DNA from: Georgenia soli
Lineage (GTDB): Bacteria; Actinomycetota; Actinomycetes; Actinomycetales; Actinomycetaceae
Length of the DNA stretch: 64,000 nucleotides
Assembly: GCF_002563695.1 (NCBI RefSeq)
Contig: NZ_PDJI01000004.1
Location: 2,976,001-3,040,000 of the forward strand
Direction: 5' to 3'
Notes under the pieces: generated by a model
Seen by the model: the letters and a program-made list of their open reading frames with translations, nothing else
What the model was told of the DNA's origin: nothing
The model's database searches: none
Made by a program: the position numbers and the translations under genes
Shown here: piece by piece, positions 37,411 to 47,475 of the stretch
How the letters are laid out: each line of letters begins with the position of its first letter
How positions within the stretch are numbered: the first letter of the stretch is position 1

Positions 37411-40092
37411 ATGATCTCTCTGTTCGACAACCTGCCCCTGCCCGGCCTCGCCGGCGCCGGCCTCCCGCCCCTGCCCGCCGCGGTCCCGCCCAGGGACGAC
37501 GACGGCACAGAGTCGGGGATCCCGTCCGGCGCACCCGCGAGTGACCCCGTCGAGCGGGCGCGGCGCCGTGCGGCCGGCGGCGCGGGCGGTGGCGACGGCT
37601 CCGACGGCGCACGGCGCCCAGGCCTGGACCCGGCCGCGCTCCTCGAGGGCCTCAACCCGCAGCAGCGCGCCGCCGTCGTCCACACGGGCGGCCCCCTGCT
37701 GATCGTGGCGGGCGCGGGCTCCGGCAAGACGCGGGTGCTGACCCACCGCATCGCCCACCTGCTCGCCACCGGGCAGGCACGGCCGGGGGAGATCCTCGCC
37801 ATCACGTTCACCAACAAGGCCGCCGCCGAGATGCGCGAACGCGTCGGCACCCTGGTGGGCCCCGCCGCCGGCCGGATGTGGGTGTCGACCTTCCACTCCG
37901 CGTGCGTGCGCATCCTGCGCCGCGAGCACGAGGTCCTCGGGCTGCGGTCGAGCTTCTCGATCTACGACGCCGCAGACTCGCAGCGGCTCATGAGCCTGGT
38001 GTGCCGCCAGCTCGACCTCGACCCCAAGCGCTACCCGCCGAAGACTTTCTCCCGGAAGGTCTCCGACCTGAAGAACGAGCTCGTCGACCCCGAGGAGTAC
38101 GCGCGCTCGGTGAGCGAGTCGAACCCCTTCGACTCGGCGCTCGCACGCGCCTACGCCCTCTACAACGAGCGGCTGCGCCAGGCGCACGCGCTGGACTTCG
38201 ACGACCTCATCATGACGACGGTGAACCTGCTGCAGGCCTTCCCCGCCGTCGCCGAGCACTACCGGCGCCGGTTCCGCCACGTGCTGGTGGACGAGTACCA
38301 GGACACCAACCACGCCCAGTACGTGCTCGTGCGCGAGCTGGCGGGCGTGGACCGGGACCAGGACGGCCGCGCCGACGGCGACCCGGGCGACCTCCCGCCG
38401 GCCGAGCTGACCGTGGTCGGTGACGCCGACCAGTCGATCTACGCCTTCCGGGGCGCCACGATCCGCAACATCCTCGAGTTCGAGGAGGACTACCCGCAGG
38501 CCACCACGATCCTGCTCGAGCAGAACTACCGCTCCACCCAGAACATCCTCTCGGCGGCGAACGCGGTCATCTCCCAGAACCCCGGGCGGCGGGCCAAGAA
38601 CCTGTGGACCGAGTCCGGCGACGGCCCGAGCATCGTGGGCTACGTGGCGGACTCCGAGCACGAGGAGGCCCGGTTCATCGCCGAGGAGATCGACCGGCTC
38701 GGCGACGAGCACGGCGTCCGGCCCGGCGACGTGGCGGTCTTCTACCGCACCAACGCCCAGTCCCGGGCGCTGGAGGAGGTCCTCGTCCGCACCGGCATCC
38801 CGTACAAGGTGGTCGGCGGGACGCGGTTCTACGAGCGGCGCGAGATCAAGGACGCCGTCGCCTACCTGCGGGCGGTCGCGAACCCGGACGACGCCGTGAA
38901 CCTGCGTCGCATCCTCAACGTGCCCAAGCGCGGGCTCGGTGACCGGGCCGAGGCGATGCTCGCCGCGCACGCCGAGCGCGAGCGCGTCTCCTTCGGGCAG
39001 GCGATCGCGGACGCCGCCGCCTCCGGGGAGGAGCGCGACACGGTCCCGGAGGTCATCGGCCTGACCACCCGGGCCCGCAACCAGGTGCGGGCCTTCCACG
39101 AGCTGCTCACCGAGCTGCGCGACATGGAGACCGCGGGCGCCTCGCCCGCCGAGATCCTCGACGCCGCGCTCGACCGCTCCGGCTACCTGGCCGAGCTGCG
39201 CGCCAGCGAGGACCCGCAGGACGCCACCCGGGTGGAGAACCTCGCCGAGCTCCACGCCGTCGCGGCCGAGTTCGCCGAGCTGGACCCCGAGGGCGGGCTC
39301 GGCGACTTCCTCGAGCGCGTCGCCCTGGTGGCGGACAGCGACCAGATCCCCGACTCCGACGGCGTCGACCAGGGGCAGGTCACGCTGATGACCGTCCACA
39401 CCGCCAAGGGGCTCGAGTTCCCGGTCGTCTTCGTCACCGGCATGGAGGACGGCACGTTCCCGCACCAGCGGTCGCTGACCGAGTCGGACGAGCTCTCCGA
39501 GGAGCGTCGCCTGGCCTACGTGGCCCTCACCCGTGCCCGCGAGCGGCTCTACGTCTCCCGCGCCGCCGTGCGCACGGCCTGGGGGATGCCGCAGGAGCTG
39601 CCCGCCTCCCGCTTCCTCGAGGACATCCCGTCCGAGCTCGTGGACTGGCGCCGCGCCGAGTCGTCCATGGAGACGCTGCGGCGGGGACGGGGCGGCTCCG
39701 GCGGCGGTGGCTACGGCTCGGGCGGCTTCGGCTCCCGGTCCTACGGGTCCGGGTCCTACGGGTCGGGGTCCTACCGGTCCGGCTCCTACGGCGGGTCCGG
39801 GCAGGACCGGGACGTCCGGGGCGGCTCCGGGGCGCGCAGCGGCCCGGTCCGCACCGGCAAGCTGGGAGTGAAGGAGACGTCCGCCAGGACCGGAGCGGCG
39901 GACCCCGCGCCCCGCCCCGCCGGCGAGGGCATCGGGCTGGACGTCGGAGACAAGGTGACCCACGACAGCTACGGGCTCGGGACCGTCGTCGGCCTCGAGG
40001 GGGCCGGCTCCTCCGCCGTCGCGAAGATCGACTTCGGCGGCGGGCAGGTCAAGCGGCTCCTGCTGCGCTACTCCCCGGTCACCAAGCTGTAG
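37411..40092 (+). CDS. pcrA: ATP-dependent DNA helicase PcrA/UvrD
   Basis: An 893-residue SF1A 3'-5' helicase of DNA repair and replication-fork upkeep. All motifs are present: Q motif LNPQQRAAVVHTGGPLLI, motif I AGAGSGKTRVLTHR, II DEYQDTN, III GDADQSIYAFRGA, IV LEQNYRST, V MTVHTAKGLEFPVVFVTGME, and VI VALTRARERLY. A low-complexity Gly/Ser/Tyr linker (residues about 759-806; SYGSG repeats) separates the helicase core from the C-terminal Tudor-like RNA-polymerase-binding domain (VGDKVTHDSYGLGTVV to LLRYSPVTKL). The N-terminal 75 residues are an extension before the Q motif, rich in Pro, Ala and Gly. Confidence 0.97.
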   Translation: MISLFDNLPLPGLAGAGLPPLPAAVPPRDDDGTESGIPSGAPASDPVERARRRAAGGAGGGDGSDGARRPGLDPAALLEGLNPQQRAAVVHTGGPLLIVAGAGSGKTRVLTHRIAHLLATGQARPGEILAITFTNKAAAEMRERVGTLVGPAAGRMWVSTFHSACVRILRREHEVLGLRSSFSIYDAADSQRLMSLVCRQLDLDPKRYPPKTFSRKVSDLKNELVDPEEYARSVSESNPFDSALARAYALYNERLRQAHALDFDDLIMTTVNLLQAFPAVAEHYRRRFRHVLVDEYQDTNHAQYVLVRELAGVDRDQDGRADGDPGDLPPAELTVVGDADQSIYAFRGATIRNILEFEEDYPQATTILLEQNYRSTQNILSAANAVISQNPGRRAKNLWTESGDGPSIVGYVADSEHEEARFIAEEIDRLGDEHGVRPGDVAVFYRTNAQSRALEEVLVRTGIPYKVVGGTRFYERREIKDAVAYLRAVANPDDAVNLRRILNVPKRGLGDRAEAMLAAHAERERVSFGQAIADAAASGEERDTVPEVIGLTTRARNQVRAFHELLTELRDMETAGASPAEILDAALDRSGYLAELRASEDPQDATRVENLAELHAVAAEFAELDPEGGLGDFLERVALVADSDQIPDSDGVDQGQVTLMTVHTAKGLEFPVVFVTGMEDGTFPHQRSLTESDELSEERRLAYVALTRARERLYVSRAAVRTAWGMPQELPASRFLEDIPSELVDWRRAESSMETLRRGRGGSGGGGYGSGGFGSRSYGSGSYGSGSYRSGSYGGSGQDRDVRGGSGARSGPVRTGKLGVKETSARTGAADPAPRPAGEGIGLDVGDKVTHDSYGLGTVVGLEGAGSSAVAKIDFGGGQVKRLLLRYSPVTKL

Positions 40093-40175
40093 CGCGGACT
40101 TTCCGCGCGCCTTCGCGGAGATCTCGCCGGCGCTCCCTAGTCTCGTCCCAGGACAGGTGAGCCCGGGAGGCGGCC

Positions 40176-42161
40176 ATGGCGACGCAGGTGCAGGAGCCGC
40201 GCACCCGGTCGCGCACGGCCGACCGGACCCGGGGACCGCGCGGCGCCGGCAGGCCGTCCGGGCGGATAGGCTCCCGTCCCGGCGGCGGGCGGATCGAAGG
40301 GCTCGACGGGCTGCGGGCGCTGGCGATCGTCGCCGTGCTGATCTACCACCTGCGTCCCGAGTCGCTCCCCGGAGGGTTCCTCGGCGTCGACGTCTTCTTC
40401 GTCGTCTCGGGCTTCCTCATCACCACGCTCCTCGTCCGTGAGCTCGGTACGCGCGGCCGCATCGACCTGCCGCGGTTCTGGGTCAGGCGCGCCCGCCGCC
40501 TGCTCCCGGCGCTCGCCCTGGTGGTGGTGGTCAGCGTCCCGGCCGCCTGGGCGGTCAGCTCCGACCTGCTCGTGAGCATCGGCCGCCAGACCCTGGGGGC
40601 GCTGTCCTTCTCCAGCAACTGGCTCGAGATCGCCGCCGGGTCCAGCTACTTCACCGCGACGTCGCCGCAGCTGTTCGTCAACTTCTGGTCCCTCGCCGTG
40701 GAGGAGCAGTTCTACCTGCTCTGGCCGATCGTCCTCGTCGTCGTCATGGCGGCCACGGCCTCGGCCCGGCCGCGGGTGCGGCTGGCCCTCGCCGCGGCCG
40801 CCGTCTCCGCCGTCCTCATGGCGGTCCTGCACACACCCGGCCAGGACGCCACCCGCGTGTACTACGGCACGGACACCCACCTGTTCGGGCTCATGATCGG
40901 CGTGGCGCTCGCGTTCGCCTGGTCGGAGCCGCGCGGCTTCCTCGCCTCCGCGGCATGGCTGCGCCGGCGGCAGCTCGCGGCACTCGCCGCGCTGGGCGGG
41001 CTCGTCGTCCTCATGCTCACCACCGAGCAGTCGAACGGGTGGACCTTCCGCGGCGGCATCCTCCTGGCGTCGGTCCTCACCGCCGTGCTCCTCGCCGCTC
41101 TGCTCGGCCGGCCGGGCGCCTTCCAGCGGCTCATGCGGCTCCGGCCCCTGGAGTGGGTCGGCCAGCGTTCCTACGGCATCTACCTGTGGCACTGGCCCGC
41201 GATCGTCATCCTGACCGAGGCCCTGCCGACGGCGCACGACTCCCCGGCGCACTGGGCGGTGCGTGGTCTCGCGCTGGTCGTCACCCTCGTGGTGTCGGCC
41301 GCGTCCTACCGGTGGCTCGAGCAGCCCGTGCGGGAGCACGGCTTCCGCGGCGCCTGGGCGCGGCTGCGCCAGGCCCTGGGCAGCCGGGTCCCGGCACGGC
41401 GGGGGCTCGCCCGGACCGCGGTCGCGCTCGGCGTGGTCCTCGTGCTCCTCACCGCCGCCGCCGTGGCGGTGGCCCCGGAGCGCTCCCGCACCCAGGAGCA
41501 GATCGAGGCGGCGCAGGCGGCGGTCGACGCCTCCGCCGACAACGCGGCCGCGGTGGACCTGGCCGCGGACGCCGACTGGTCCATGCCGACGGGGGAGGAG
41601 ATCACCGGCTTCGGCGACTCGATCGTCGTCACGAGCGCCGACGGGCTGGAGTACCGCTTCCCCGGCGTCATGCTCGACGCCAGGTCGATCCGCCGGTGGT
41701 CCGACGGCGAGGCCGCGGTGGACGCCCGCCTGGCCGAGGGCACGGTGCGCCGGGCCGTCTTCCTCGACTTCGGCACCAACGCCGGCATCGAGGACGAGTC
41801 CGTGGTGCGGCGTGTGATGGACAAGCTCGGACCGCAGCGCATGGTGGTGGTCGTCAACCTCTACGGCGGCAGCGACTGGATCCCCGAGGCGAACGCCACC
41901 CTCGCCGGCATCGTCGACGACTACCCGAACGCGATCCTCGCCGACTGGCACGGGGCGATCTCGCAGCAGCCCGAGCTCCTCCAGTCCGACCGCATCCACC
42001 CGGGCATCGAGGGGGCCCACCTCTACGCCGAGGTCGTGGAGTCGGCGTTCGCGGCGCTGTCGGAACGGCTCACGGGCAGTCCCGTCCTCCTCGCCGACCG
42101 GGTCGGCACCGACCTGGGCGGGGCGATCTCCGCGGGCCTCGCCGCCGCGCCTGCATCCTGA
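40176..42161 (+). CDS. Acyltransferase 3-SGNH fusion (OatA-like O-acetyltransferase)
   Basis: A 661-residue membrane protein. The N-terminal acyltransferase-3 domain (about residues 30-400, ten or so helices) has [40 protein letters not shown] and [20 protein letters not shown]. The C-terminal extracytoplasmic SGNH hydrolase domain has block I GFGDS (Ser482), block III FGTNAG and block [13 protein letters not shown] (Asp605, His608). This two-part design transfers acetyl groups across the membrane onto peptidoglycan or a surface glycan. ATG 40176 follows GGGAGGC. The glycan acceptor is unknown. Confidence 0.9.
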   Translation: MATQVQEPRTRSRTADRTRGPRGAGRPSGRIGSRPGGGRIEGLDGLRALAIVAVLIYHLRPESLPGGFLGVDVFFVVSGFLITTLLVRELGTRGRIDLPRFWVRRARRLLPALALVVVVSVPAAWAVSSDLLVSIGRQTLGALSFSSNWLEIAAGSSYFTATSPQLFVNFWSLAVEEQFYLLWPIVLVVVMAATASARPRVRLALAAAAVSAVLMAVLHTPGQDATRVYYGTDTHLFGLMIGVALAFAWSEPRGFLASAAWLRRRQLAALAALGGLVVLMLTTEQSNGWTFRGGILLASVLTAVLLAALLGRPGAFQRLMRLRPLEWVGQRSYGIYLWHWPAIVILTEALPTAHDSPAHWAVRGLALVVTLVVSAASYRWLEQPVREHGFRGAWARLRQALGSRVPARRGLARTAVALGVVLVLLTAAAVAVAPERSRTQEQIEAAQAAVDASADNAAAVDLAADADWSMPTGEEITGFGDSIVVTSADGLEYRFPGVMLDARSIRRWSDGEAAVDARLAEGTVRRAVFLDFGTNAGIEDESVVRRVMDKLGPQRMVVVVNLYGGSDWIPEANATLAGIVDDYPNAILADWHGAISQQPELLQSDRIHPGIEGAHLYAEVVESAFAALSERLTGSPVLLADRVGTDLGGAISAGLAAAPAS

Positions 42162-42211
42162 GACGGGCGTCTCACGACCTGTCCGTCACGCGACCACCGT
42201 TCCCGGCGCGA

Positions 42212-42217
42212 TAGTCT
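42212..42217 (+). promoter_or_regulatory. -10 box of sucCD
   Basis: TAGTCT, with a predicted start near 42224. This gives a leader of about 53 nt that includes the palindromic motif at 42230-42243 and the ribosome site GGAAGGA (42261-42267). Confidence 0.45.
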
Positions 42218-42229
42218 CTTCGTCGAATG

Positions 42230-42243
42230 TCTCGATGTCGAAA
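42230..42243. promoter_or_regulatory. Palindromic TCA-cycle operator candidate, sucC copy
   Basis: TCTCGATGTCGAAA, close to the palindrome TCTCGATATCGAGA. It overlaps a second perfect inverted repeat CGATGT-CGAA-ACATCG (42233-42248). It lies just downstream of the sucC -10 box. Related sequences stand at the icd and mdh promoters. Confidence 0.55.
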
Positions 42244-42276
42244 CATCGTGTTCGGACAACGGAAGGACGCAGCGGG

Positions 42277-43443
42277 GTGGACCTCTACGAGTACCAGGCT
42301 CGTGACGTACTGGAGAAGCACGGCGTTCCCGTGCTTCGCGGGATCGTCGCGACGACACCGGCCGAGGCCAAGGCCGCGGCGGAGCAGCTCGGCGGCGGGA
42401 CCGTCGTCGTCAAGGCGCAGGTGAAGACCGGCGGCCGCGGCAAGGCGGGCGGCGTCAAGCTCGCCCACAGCCCGGAGGAGGCCGAGGCCCGCGCGGGCGA
42501 GATCCTCGGCATGGACATCAAGGGCCACACTGTCCACCGGGTGATGATCGCCGAGGGCGCCAGGATCGCGGAGGAGTACTACTTCTCCGTCCTCCTCGAC
42601 CGCTCCGAGCGTCGCTACCTGGCGATGGCGTCCGTCGAGGGCGGCATGGAGATCGAGCAGCTCGCCGTCGAGCGCCCCGAGGCGCTCGCCCGGATCGCCG
42701 TGGACCCGACCGTCGGCATCGACGAGGCGAAGGCCAAGGAGATCGTCGACGCCGCGAAGTTCGCCCCGGAGGTCGCCGACGAGGTCGCCTCCGTCATCCA
42801 GAAGCTCTGGAGCGTCTACGACGCCGAGGACGCCACCCTCGTCGAGGTCAACCCGCTGGTGCGCACCGAGGACGGCGCCATCGTCGCCCTGGACGCCAAG
42901 GTCAGCCTCGACGAGAACGCCTCGTTCCGGCACCCGGACCACACCGAGCTCGAGGACAAGGCCGCGGCCGACCCGCTCGAGGCCAAGGCCAAGGGCCTGG
43001 ACCTCAACTACGTCAAGCTCGACGGCGAGGTCGGCATCATCGGCAACGGTGCGGGCCTGGTCATGTCGACCCTCGACGTCGTCGCCTACGCCGGTGAGGA
43101 GCACGGCGTCAAGCCCGCGAACTTCCTCGACATCGGCGGCGGCGCCAACGCCGAGATCATGGCGAACGGCCTCGACGTCATCCTGGGCGACCCCCAGGTG
43201 AAGTCCGTCTTCGTCAACGTCTTCGGTGGCATCACGGCCTGCGACGAGGTCGCCAACGGCATCGTCAAGGCGCTCGAGATCCTCGGCGACGCCGCGGCCA
43301 AGCCGCTCGTCGTGCGTCTGGACGGCAACAACGTCGAGGCCGGGCGGAAGATCCTCGCCGAGGCGAACCACCCGCTCGTGACCGTCGTGCCCACGATGGA
43401 CGAGGCCGCGGCCAAGGCCGCCGAGCTCGCGGCCGCGAAGTAA
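42277..43443 (+). CDS. sucC: Succinyl-CoA ligase (ADP-forming) subunit beta
   Basis: A 388-residue ATP-grasp subunit. It begins [20 protein letters not shown] (from GTG 42277). It has the ATP-grasp stretch [18 protein letters not shown], the magnesium and nucleotide segment [20 protein letters not shown], and the signature [32 protein letters not shown] is the power-helix and phosphate region. It catalyses succinyl-CoA to succinate with nucleoside triphosphate formation together with sucD, 17 bp downstream. The start is fixed by GGAAGGA 9 nt upstream and by homology. Confidence 0.98.
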   Translation: MDLYEYQARDVLEKHGVPVLRGIVATTPAEAKAAAEQLGGGTVVVKAQVKTGGRGKAGGVKLAHSPEEAEARAGEILGMDIKGHTVHRVMIAEGARIAEEYYFSVLLDRSERRYLAMASVEGGMEIEQLAVERPEALARIAVDPTVGIDEAKAKEIVDAAKFAPEVADEVASVIQKLWSVYDAEDATLVEVNPLVRTEDGAIVALDAKVSLDENASFRHPDHTELEDKAAADPLEAKAKGLDLNYVKLDGEVGIIGNGAGLVMSTLDVVAYAGEEHGVKPANFLDIGGGANAEIMANGLDVILGDPQVKSVFVNVFGGITACDEVANGIVKALEILGDAAAKPLVVRLDGNNVEAGRKILAEANHPLVTVVPTMDEAAAKAAELAAAK

Positions 43444-43460
43444 GGACGGACAGAACAACC

Positions 43461-44381
43461 ATGTCGATCTTCCTCAACTCCTCCTCCAAGGTCATCGTCC
43501 AGGGCATGACCGGGGCGATGGGCCAGATCCACACCTCCCGGATGCTCAACTCCGGGACGCAGATCGTCGGCGGGGTGAACCCGCGCAAGGCGGGCACCAG
43601 CGTGGACTTCGACGTCCAGCCGCTCGGCCCGGGCGCCGAGTCCCGCGAGGCCGGCAACGTCTCCGTCCCGGTGTTCGGCTCGGTCGCCGAGGCCCGCGAG
43701 GCCACGGGCGCCGACGTCTCGGTCATCTTCGTCCCGCCGGCCCACACCAAGGCCGCCGTGATCGAGGCCGTCGACGCCGGGATGCCGCTCGTCGTCATCA
43801 TCACCGAGGGCGTCCCGGTGGCCGACACCGCCGAGTTCTTCACCTACGCCGAGTCCAAGGGCGTCCGCCTCATCGGCCCCAACTGCCCGGGCATCATCAC
43901 CCCCGGACAGTCCAACGTGGGCATCACCCCGGCGAACATCACCGGCCCCGGCCGCATCGGCCTGGTGTCGAAGTCCGGCACGCTGACCTACCAGATGATG
44001 TACGAGCTCTCCGACATCGGCTTCACCACCTGCATCGGCATCGGTGGCGACCCGATCATCGGGACCACGCACATCGACGCGCTGCAGGCCTTCCAGGACG
44101 ACCCGGACACCGAGCTCATCGTCATGATCGGCGAGATCGGCGGCGACGCCGAGGAGCGGGCCGCGGCCTTCATCAAGGAGAACGTGACCAAGCCGGTCGT
44201 CGGCTACGTCGCGGGCTTCACCGCCCCCGAGGGCAAGACGATGGGCCACGCCGGCGCCATCGTCTCCGGCTCCTCCGGCACCGCCGAGGCCAAGAAGGTC
44301 GCCCTCGAGGCGGCCGGCGTCAAGGTCGGCAAGACGCCGTCCGAGACCGCACGCCTCGCCCGCGAGGTGCTGGGGGCCTGA
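43461..44381 (+). CDS. sucD: Succinyl-CoA ligase subunit alpha
   Basis: A 306-residue subunit holding the CoA-binding Rossmann domain ([20 protein letters not shown]). The active-site histidine that is phosphorylated is in [20 protein letters not shown] (His near residue 263). The signature [19 protein letters not shown] is also present, as is [16 protein letters not shown]. It is in an operon with sucC (17-bp gap) and ends 17 bp before a hairpin terminator. Confidence 0.98.
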   Translation: MSIFLNSSSKVIVQGMTGAMGQIHTSRMLNSGTQIVGGVNPRKAGTSVDFDVQPLGPGAESREAGNVSVPVFGSVAEAREATGADVSVIFVPPAHTKAAVIEAVDAGMPLVVIITEGVPVADTAEFFTYAESKGVRLIGPNCPGIITPGQSNVGITPANITGPGRIGLVSKSGTLTYQMMYELSDIGFTTCIGIGGDPIIGTTHIDALQAFQDDPDTELIVMIGEIGGDAEERAAAFIKENVTKPVVGYVAGFTAPEGKTMGHAGAIVSGSSGTAEAKKVALEAAGVKVGKTPSETARLAREVLGA

Positions 44382-44397
44382 TCCGCACCCGCCCCTG

Positions 44398-44437
44398 ACG
44401 ACGGCGGCCGTTCCCCACCGGGGGCGGCCGCCGTCGT
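44398..44437 (+). terminator. sucCD terminator
   Basis: ACGACGGCGGCCG pairs with CGGCCGCCGTCGT (44398-44410 and 44425-44437). Inner CCCC/GGGG pairing shortens the loop. It begins 17 bp after the sucD stop. Confidence 0.85.
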
Positions 44438-44560
44438 CGTCCCGGAGGTTCTTCGGGCACCGCCACGCCCGCCGCGAGGCGGCCCCGGCGGAGTCCTCCG
44501 GGCCGACACGCCGCGTCGGCACCGGCCCCAGAGGCGCCGCAGGCCGGACCATGGAAGGCG

Positions 44561-46213
44561 ATGCCCGCCGACACCCGCGTACCGCACGTCATCGACGTGC
44601 CGACGACGACACCACCCGCCCGACGCCTGCCCGAGGGCTGGCTCCGGGGACTGGTCGGCGGCGTGGAGGCGGCGGTGCTGAGCTGGCTGACGCTGGTCGT
44701 GCCGGCCGTCGCCGCCTACGTCGCGACCGCCGCCGCCCCGGCGCTCGGCAGCGCCGACTGGCAGACCGCGGCCCGCACCGGAACCGCCCTCTGGCTCCTC
44801 GCCCACGGCGGCTCGGTGACCGTCGGCGGTGGTGAGGTGTCGCTCCCGCCGCTCGGGCTGACGCTGATCAGCCTGGCGCTGGTCTACGGCGCCACCCGCC
44901 GCATGCGCCTGGACAGCTACGTCACGGGCGCCTGCGCCGTGCTCGGCTTTCTCCTCGCCATGCTGGTCGCCTCGCTGGTCGCCGGGCCGGGGGTCGACGT
45001 CGGGGCGCTCGCCGGAGGTGCCGCGCTCGCTGTCCTCGGCGTCGGGCTCGGGGTCCGCCGGGCGGGTACGCCCGCGCCGCGCTGGTGGACGACCTGGCGG
45101 GACCGGGTGCCCGCGTGGGTGAGCGGGGGGCTGCACGGTGCGGGCTGGGCGCTGGCCGGGCTCGTCGTGCTGGCCGTGGTCGCGCTGGCGGTGGGGACGG
45201 CCGTCGGCTGGGACCGGGTGCGCCTCGTCCAGGACGCCTACGTGCTCGACGTCGTCAGCACCGTCGTCATGGTCCTCGCCCAGCTGCTCTACCTGCCGAC
45301 CCTGCTCGTGTGGGCGCTGTCCTGGGTGGCCGGTCCAGGTTTCGCCGTCGGGACCGGGACCTCCTTCGCCCCCGGGGAGGTGCTCGCGGCGCCCCTGCCG
45401 GCCGTCCCGGCCCTCGGTGCCCTGCCGTCCCCGGAGGCGCCCGGACCGCAGTGGGTGGTCGTCGCGCCGGTGCTGGTGGGGGTCGTCGTCGGGGTGCTGC
45501 TGCACCGCCGACGCCGGGAGCCCTCGCTCGCCCGCGCGGCCGGCGGTGCCGCGGTCGCCGCCCTCGGGGCCGCGCTCGCGGTCGGGCTGCTGGTCCTCGC
45601 GGCGGCCGGCTCGATCGGCCCCGGGCGGATGGCCGACGTCGGGGCGGACCCGCTCGCCGTCGCCGGCATGGTCGTCGCCGAGGTCGGTGCGGGCGCGTTC
45701 CTGACGGTCGTGGCGCTGCACCCGCGCACCGCGGAGCTGGTGGTGGCCGGCGTCCGGGGCGCCCGGGAGAGGGTGGGCGAGGCGGCGGGCCGGCAACGCG
45801 CCCGGCGCGCCGGCGGCACCGTCGCCGAGGACACCGCTTCACGCGACGCCGCCCAGGAGCCGTCGTCCCACGACACCGCCCAGGACACCGAGTCGGACGA
45901 CGAGGGCGCACAGGGCGGCGCGCACGACGCCGGCGCACACCGCGACCGCCGCGAGAGCGGGCACCCGGGCCCGGCCGAGGGCGAAGGGGCGGCCGGCGGT
46001 ACCGCCGCGCCGCGCGAGCCGGCGGGCCGGCCCACCGGCCGCTGGCACGCCGTGACCTCCGCGGAGACCCCTGCCGACCCCGGCGGCCCGGGTGCCCCCG
46101 GCGAGGTAGCCGCTACGCCCCGGCGCGCCGGCCGGGACGGTGCGCCGTCGGCCGCTCCGGGCAGGTGGTCCGGGCTGTCGCTGTCCGACTGGGAGAGCCC
46201 GGAACGGGACTGA
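44561..46213 (+). CDS. DUF6350 polytopic membrane protein
   Basis: A 550-residue protein. About ten hydrophobic helices fill residues 25-400 (for example AAVLSWLTLVVPAVAAYVAT, LPPLGLTLISLALVYGA and LAMLVASLVAG). They are followed by a disordered, acidic and then Pro/Gly-rich tail of about 150 residues (VAEDTASRDAAQEPSSHDTA). Conserved motifs LPEGWLRGLVGGVEAA and DWQTAARTGTALWLLAHGG identify the DUF6350 family, which usually lies next to purN and purH as here. The function is unknown; a cell-envelope or division role is sometimes suggested. A weak ribosome site precedes ATG 44561. Confidence 0.85.
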   Translation: MPADTRVPHVIDVPTTTPPARRLPEGWLRGLVGGVEAAVLSWLTLVVPAVAAYVATAAAPALGSADWQTAARTGTALWLLAHGGSVTVGGGEVSLPPLGLTLISLALVYGATRRMRLDSYVTGACAVLGFLLAMLVASLVAGPGVDVGALAGGAALAVLGVGLGVRRAGTPAPRWWTTWRDRVPAWVSGGLHGAGWALAGLVVLAVVALAVGTAVGWDRVRLVQDAYVLDVVSTVVMVLAQLLYLPTLLVWALSWVAGPGFAVGTGTSFAPGEVLAAPLPAVPALGALPSPEAPGPQWVVVAPVLVGVVVGVLLHRRRREPSLARAAGGAAVAALGAALAVGLLVLAAAGSIGPGRMADVGADPLAVAGMVVAEVGAGAFLTVVALHPRTAELVVAGVRGARERVGEAAGRQRARRAGGTVAEDTASRDAAQEPSSHDTAQDTESDDEGAQGGAHDAGAHRDRRESGHPGPAEGEGAAGGTAAPREPAGRPTGRWHAVTSAETPADPGGPGAPGEVAATPRRAGRDGAPSAAPGRWSGLSLSDWESPERD

Positions 46214-46249
46214 CCGGCCGCGCAGCCCGCTGCGGGGAGCCCCCTTCGG

Positions 46250-46759
46250 CTAGCCCTGCCGCGCCCCCTCGAGCACCTGCCGCATGCGTTCGTCGAGCGA
46301 GTGCTCCAGCTGGGCGACGCAGGAGTCCTTCGCCTGCGTGGTGATCGCCCCGGCCATGCACTCCGAGTACGCGCCGTACTCCCGCCAGAGCACGGCCTGC
46401 CCGGACGCGGCCAGGCCCATGAACGCCGCCAGCACCAGCCCGACAATCAGCACCGGGGTGACCGAGCCTCGGACCTTCGCGGCGCGCACCTTCACCAGGG
46501 CGACGATCCCCACGGCCAGTGCCGCGACGCACAGCAGGCCGGGCAGGAGCAGCCAGGGCCAGGGGAGGGTCAGCAGGCCGAGCCCGAGCGCGACGACGAG
46601 CGTGAGGCCGAAGACCCGGACCCAGCGCAGGGCGTTCGCCTGCGCGGCCTCGTCCACCGGTCCCGGCGCGGGTCGTCCGCCGCGGGGAGGTGGCAGCGTC
46701 CCGGGGCCCTGCCGGGGCGGCTCCCCCTGGCGGGGCGGTCGTAGCTGCTGATCGGGCAT
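46250..46759 (-). CDS. Three-helix membrane protein, unknown
   Basis: A 169-residue protein. The N-terminus is Pro/Arg/Gly-rich (QLRPPRQGEPPRQGPGTLPP). Three helices follow: VFGLTLVVALGLGLLTLPWP, LLLPGLLCVAALAVGIVALV and VTPVLIVGLVLAAFMGLAAS. The tail has ECMAGAITTQAKDSCVAQLE with two cysteines. It is divergent from purN, the two start codons being 40 bp apart. The ATG at 46759 (MPDQQLRPP) is preferred to upstream ATGs. No enzymatic motif is seen. Confidence 0.75.
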   Translation of the reverse strand: MPDQQLRPPRQGEPPRQGPGTLPPPRGGRPAPGPVDEAAQANALRWVRVFGLTLVVALGLGLLTLPWPWLLLPGLLCVAALAVGIVALVKVRAAKVRGSVTPVLIVGLVLAAFMGLAASGQAVLWREYGAYSECMAGAITTQAKDSCVAQLEHSLDERMRQVLEGARQG

Positions 46760-46786
46760 GCCCCCCATCATTCCCCACCGGGCAGT

Positions 46787-46792
46787 TACCCT
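46787..46792 (+). promoter_or_regulatory. Leaderless -10 box of purN
   Basis: TACCCT ends 7 nt before the GTG at 46800. Confidence 0.55.
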
Positions 46793-46799
46793 CGCCAGC

Positions 46800-47450
46800 G
46801 TGATCAGCGACGCGCCCGGCAGACTCCACCCCCACCCCGGCAGGCCCGCCCGCCTCGTCGTGCTCGTCTCGGGCGGCGGCTCCAACCTCGCGGCGCTGCT
46901 CGAGGCCACCCAGGACCCGGCCTACGGGGCCCGCGTGGTCGCCGTCGGCGCCGACCGGGAGGGCACCGGGGGAGTGGCGATGGCGCAGGAGGCCGGGATC
47001 CCCACGTTCGTCGAGCGGGTCGGGGGCTACCCGGACCGGGCCGCGTGGGACGCCGCGCTCACCGCCGCGGTGGCCGCCCACGAGCCCGACCTCGTCATCT
47101 CCGCGGGGTTCCTGAAGCTGTGCGGCGCGCAGTTCCTCGAGCGCTTCGGGGGCCGCTACGTCAACACCCACAACACGCTGCTGCCGGCGTTCCCGGGCAT
47201 CCACGGTCCCCGCGACGCCCTCGACTACGGCGTGAAGCTCGCCGGGGCCACCCTCTTCTTCGTCGACCAGGGGGTGGACACCGGCGCGATCCTCGCCCAG
47301 GTGGCCGTCCCCGTCCTCGAGGACGACGACGTCGACACGCTCACCGAGCGCATCAAGGTCGCCGAGCGTGCCCAGCTCGTCGAGCAGGTCGGGCGCCTCG
47401 CCCGCGAGGGGTGGCGCATCGAGGGCCGCCGCGTGCGCCTCGGGGGCTGA
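46800..47450 (+). CDS. purN: Phosphoribosylglycinamide formyltransferase
   Basis: A 216-residue enzyme of purine synthesis that formylates GAR with 10-formyltetrahydrofolate. The phosphate-binding loop is VLVSGGGSNLAALLEA. The catalytic residues are N122 and H124 in VNTHNTLLPAFPGIHG (most relatives have HPSLLP) and D160 in VDQGVDTGAIL. Length is normal. GTG 46800 is set by the -10 box 7 nt upstream. It is followed by purH, but the 161-bp gap holds a ZTP riboswitch, so purH can be regulated apart from purN. Confidence 0.96.
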   Translation: MISDAPGRLHPHPGRPARLVVLVSGGGSNLAALLEATQDPAYGARVVAVGADREGTGGVAMAQEAGIPTFVERVGGYPDRAAWDAALTAAVAAHEPDLVISAGFLKLCGAQFLERFGGRYVNTHNTLLPAFPGIHGPRDALDYGVKLAGATLFFVDQGVDTGAILAQVAVPVLEDDDVDTLTERIKVAERAQLVEQVGRLAREGWRIEGRRVRLGG

Positions 47451-47475
47451 GCCGGCCGGTTCGGTAAGGTGGGCC

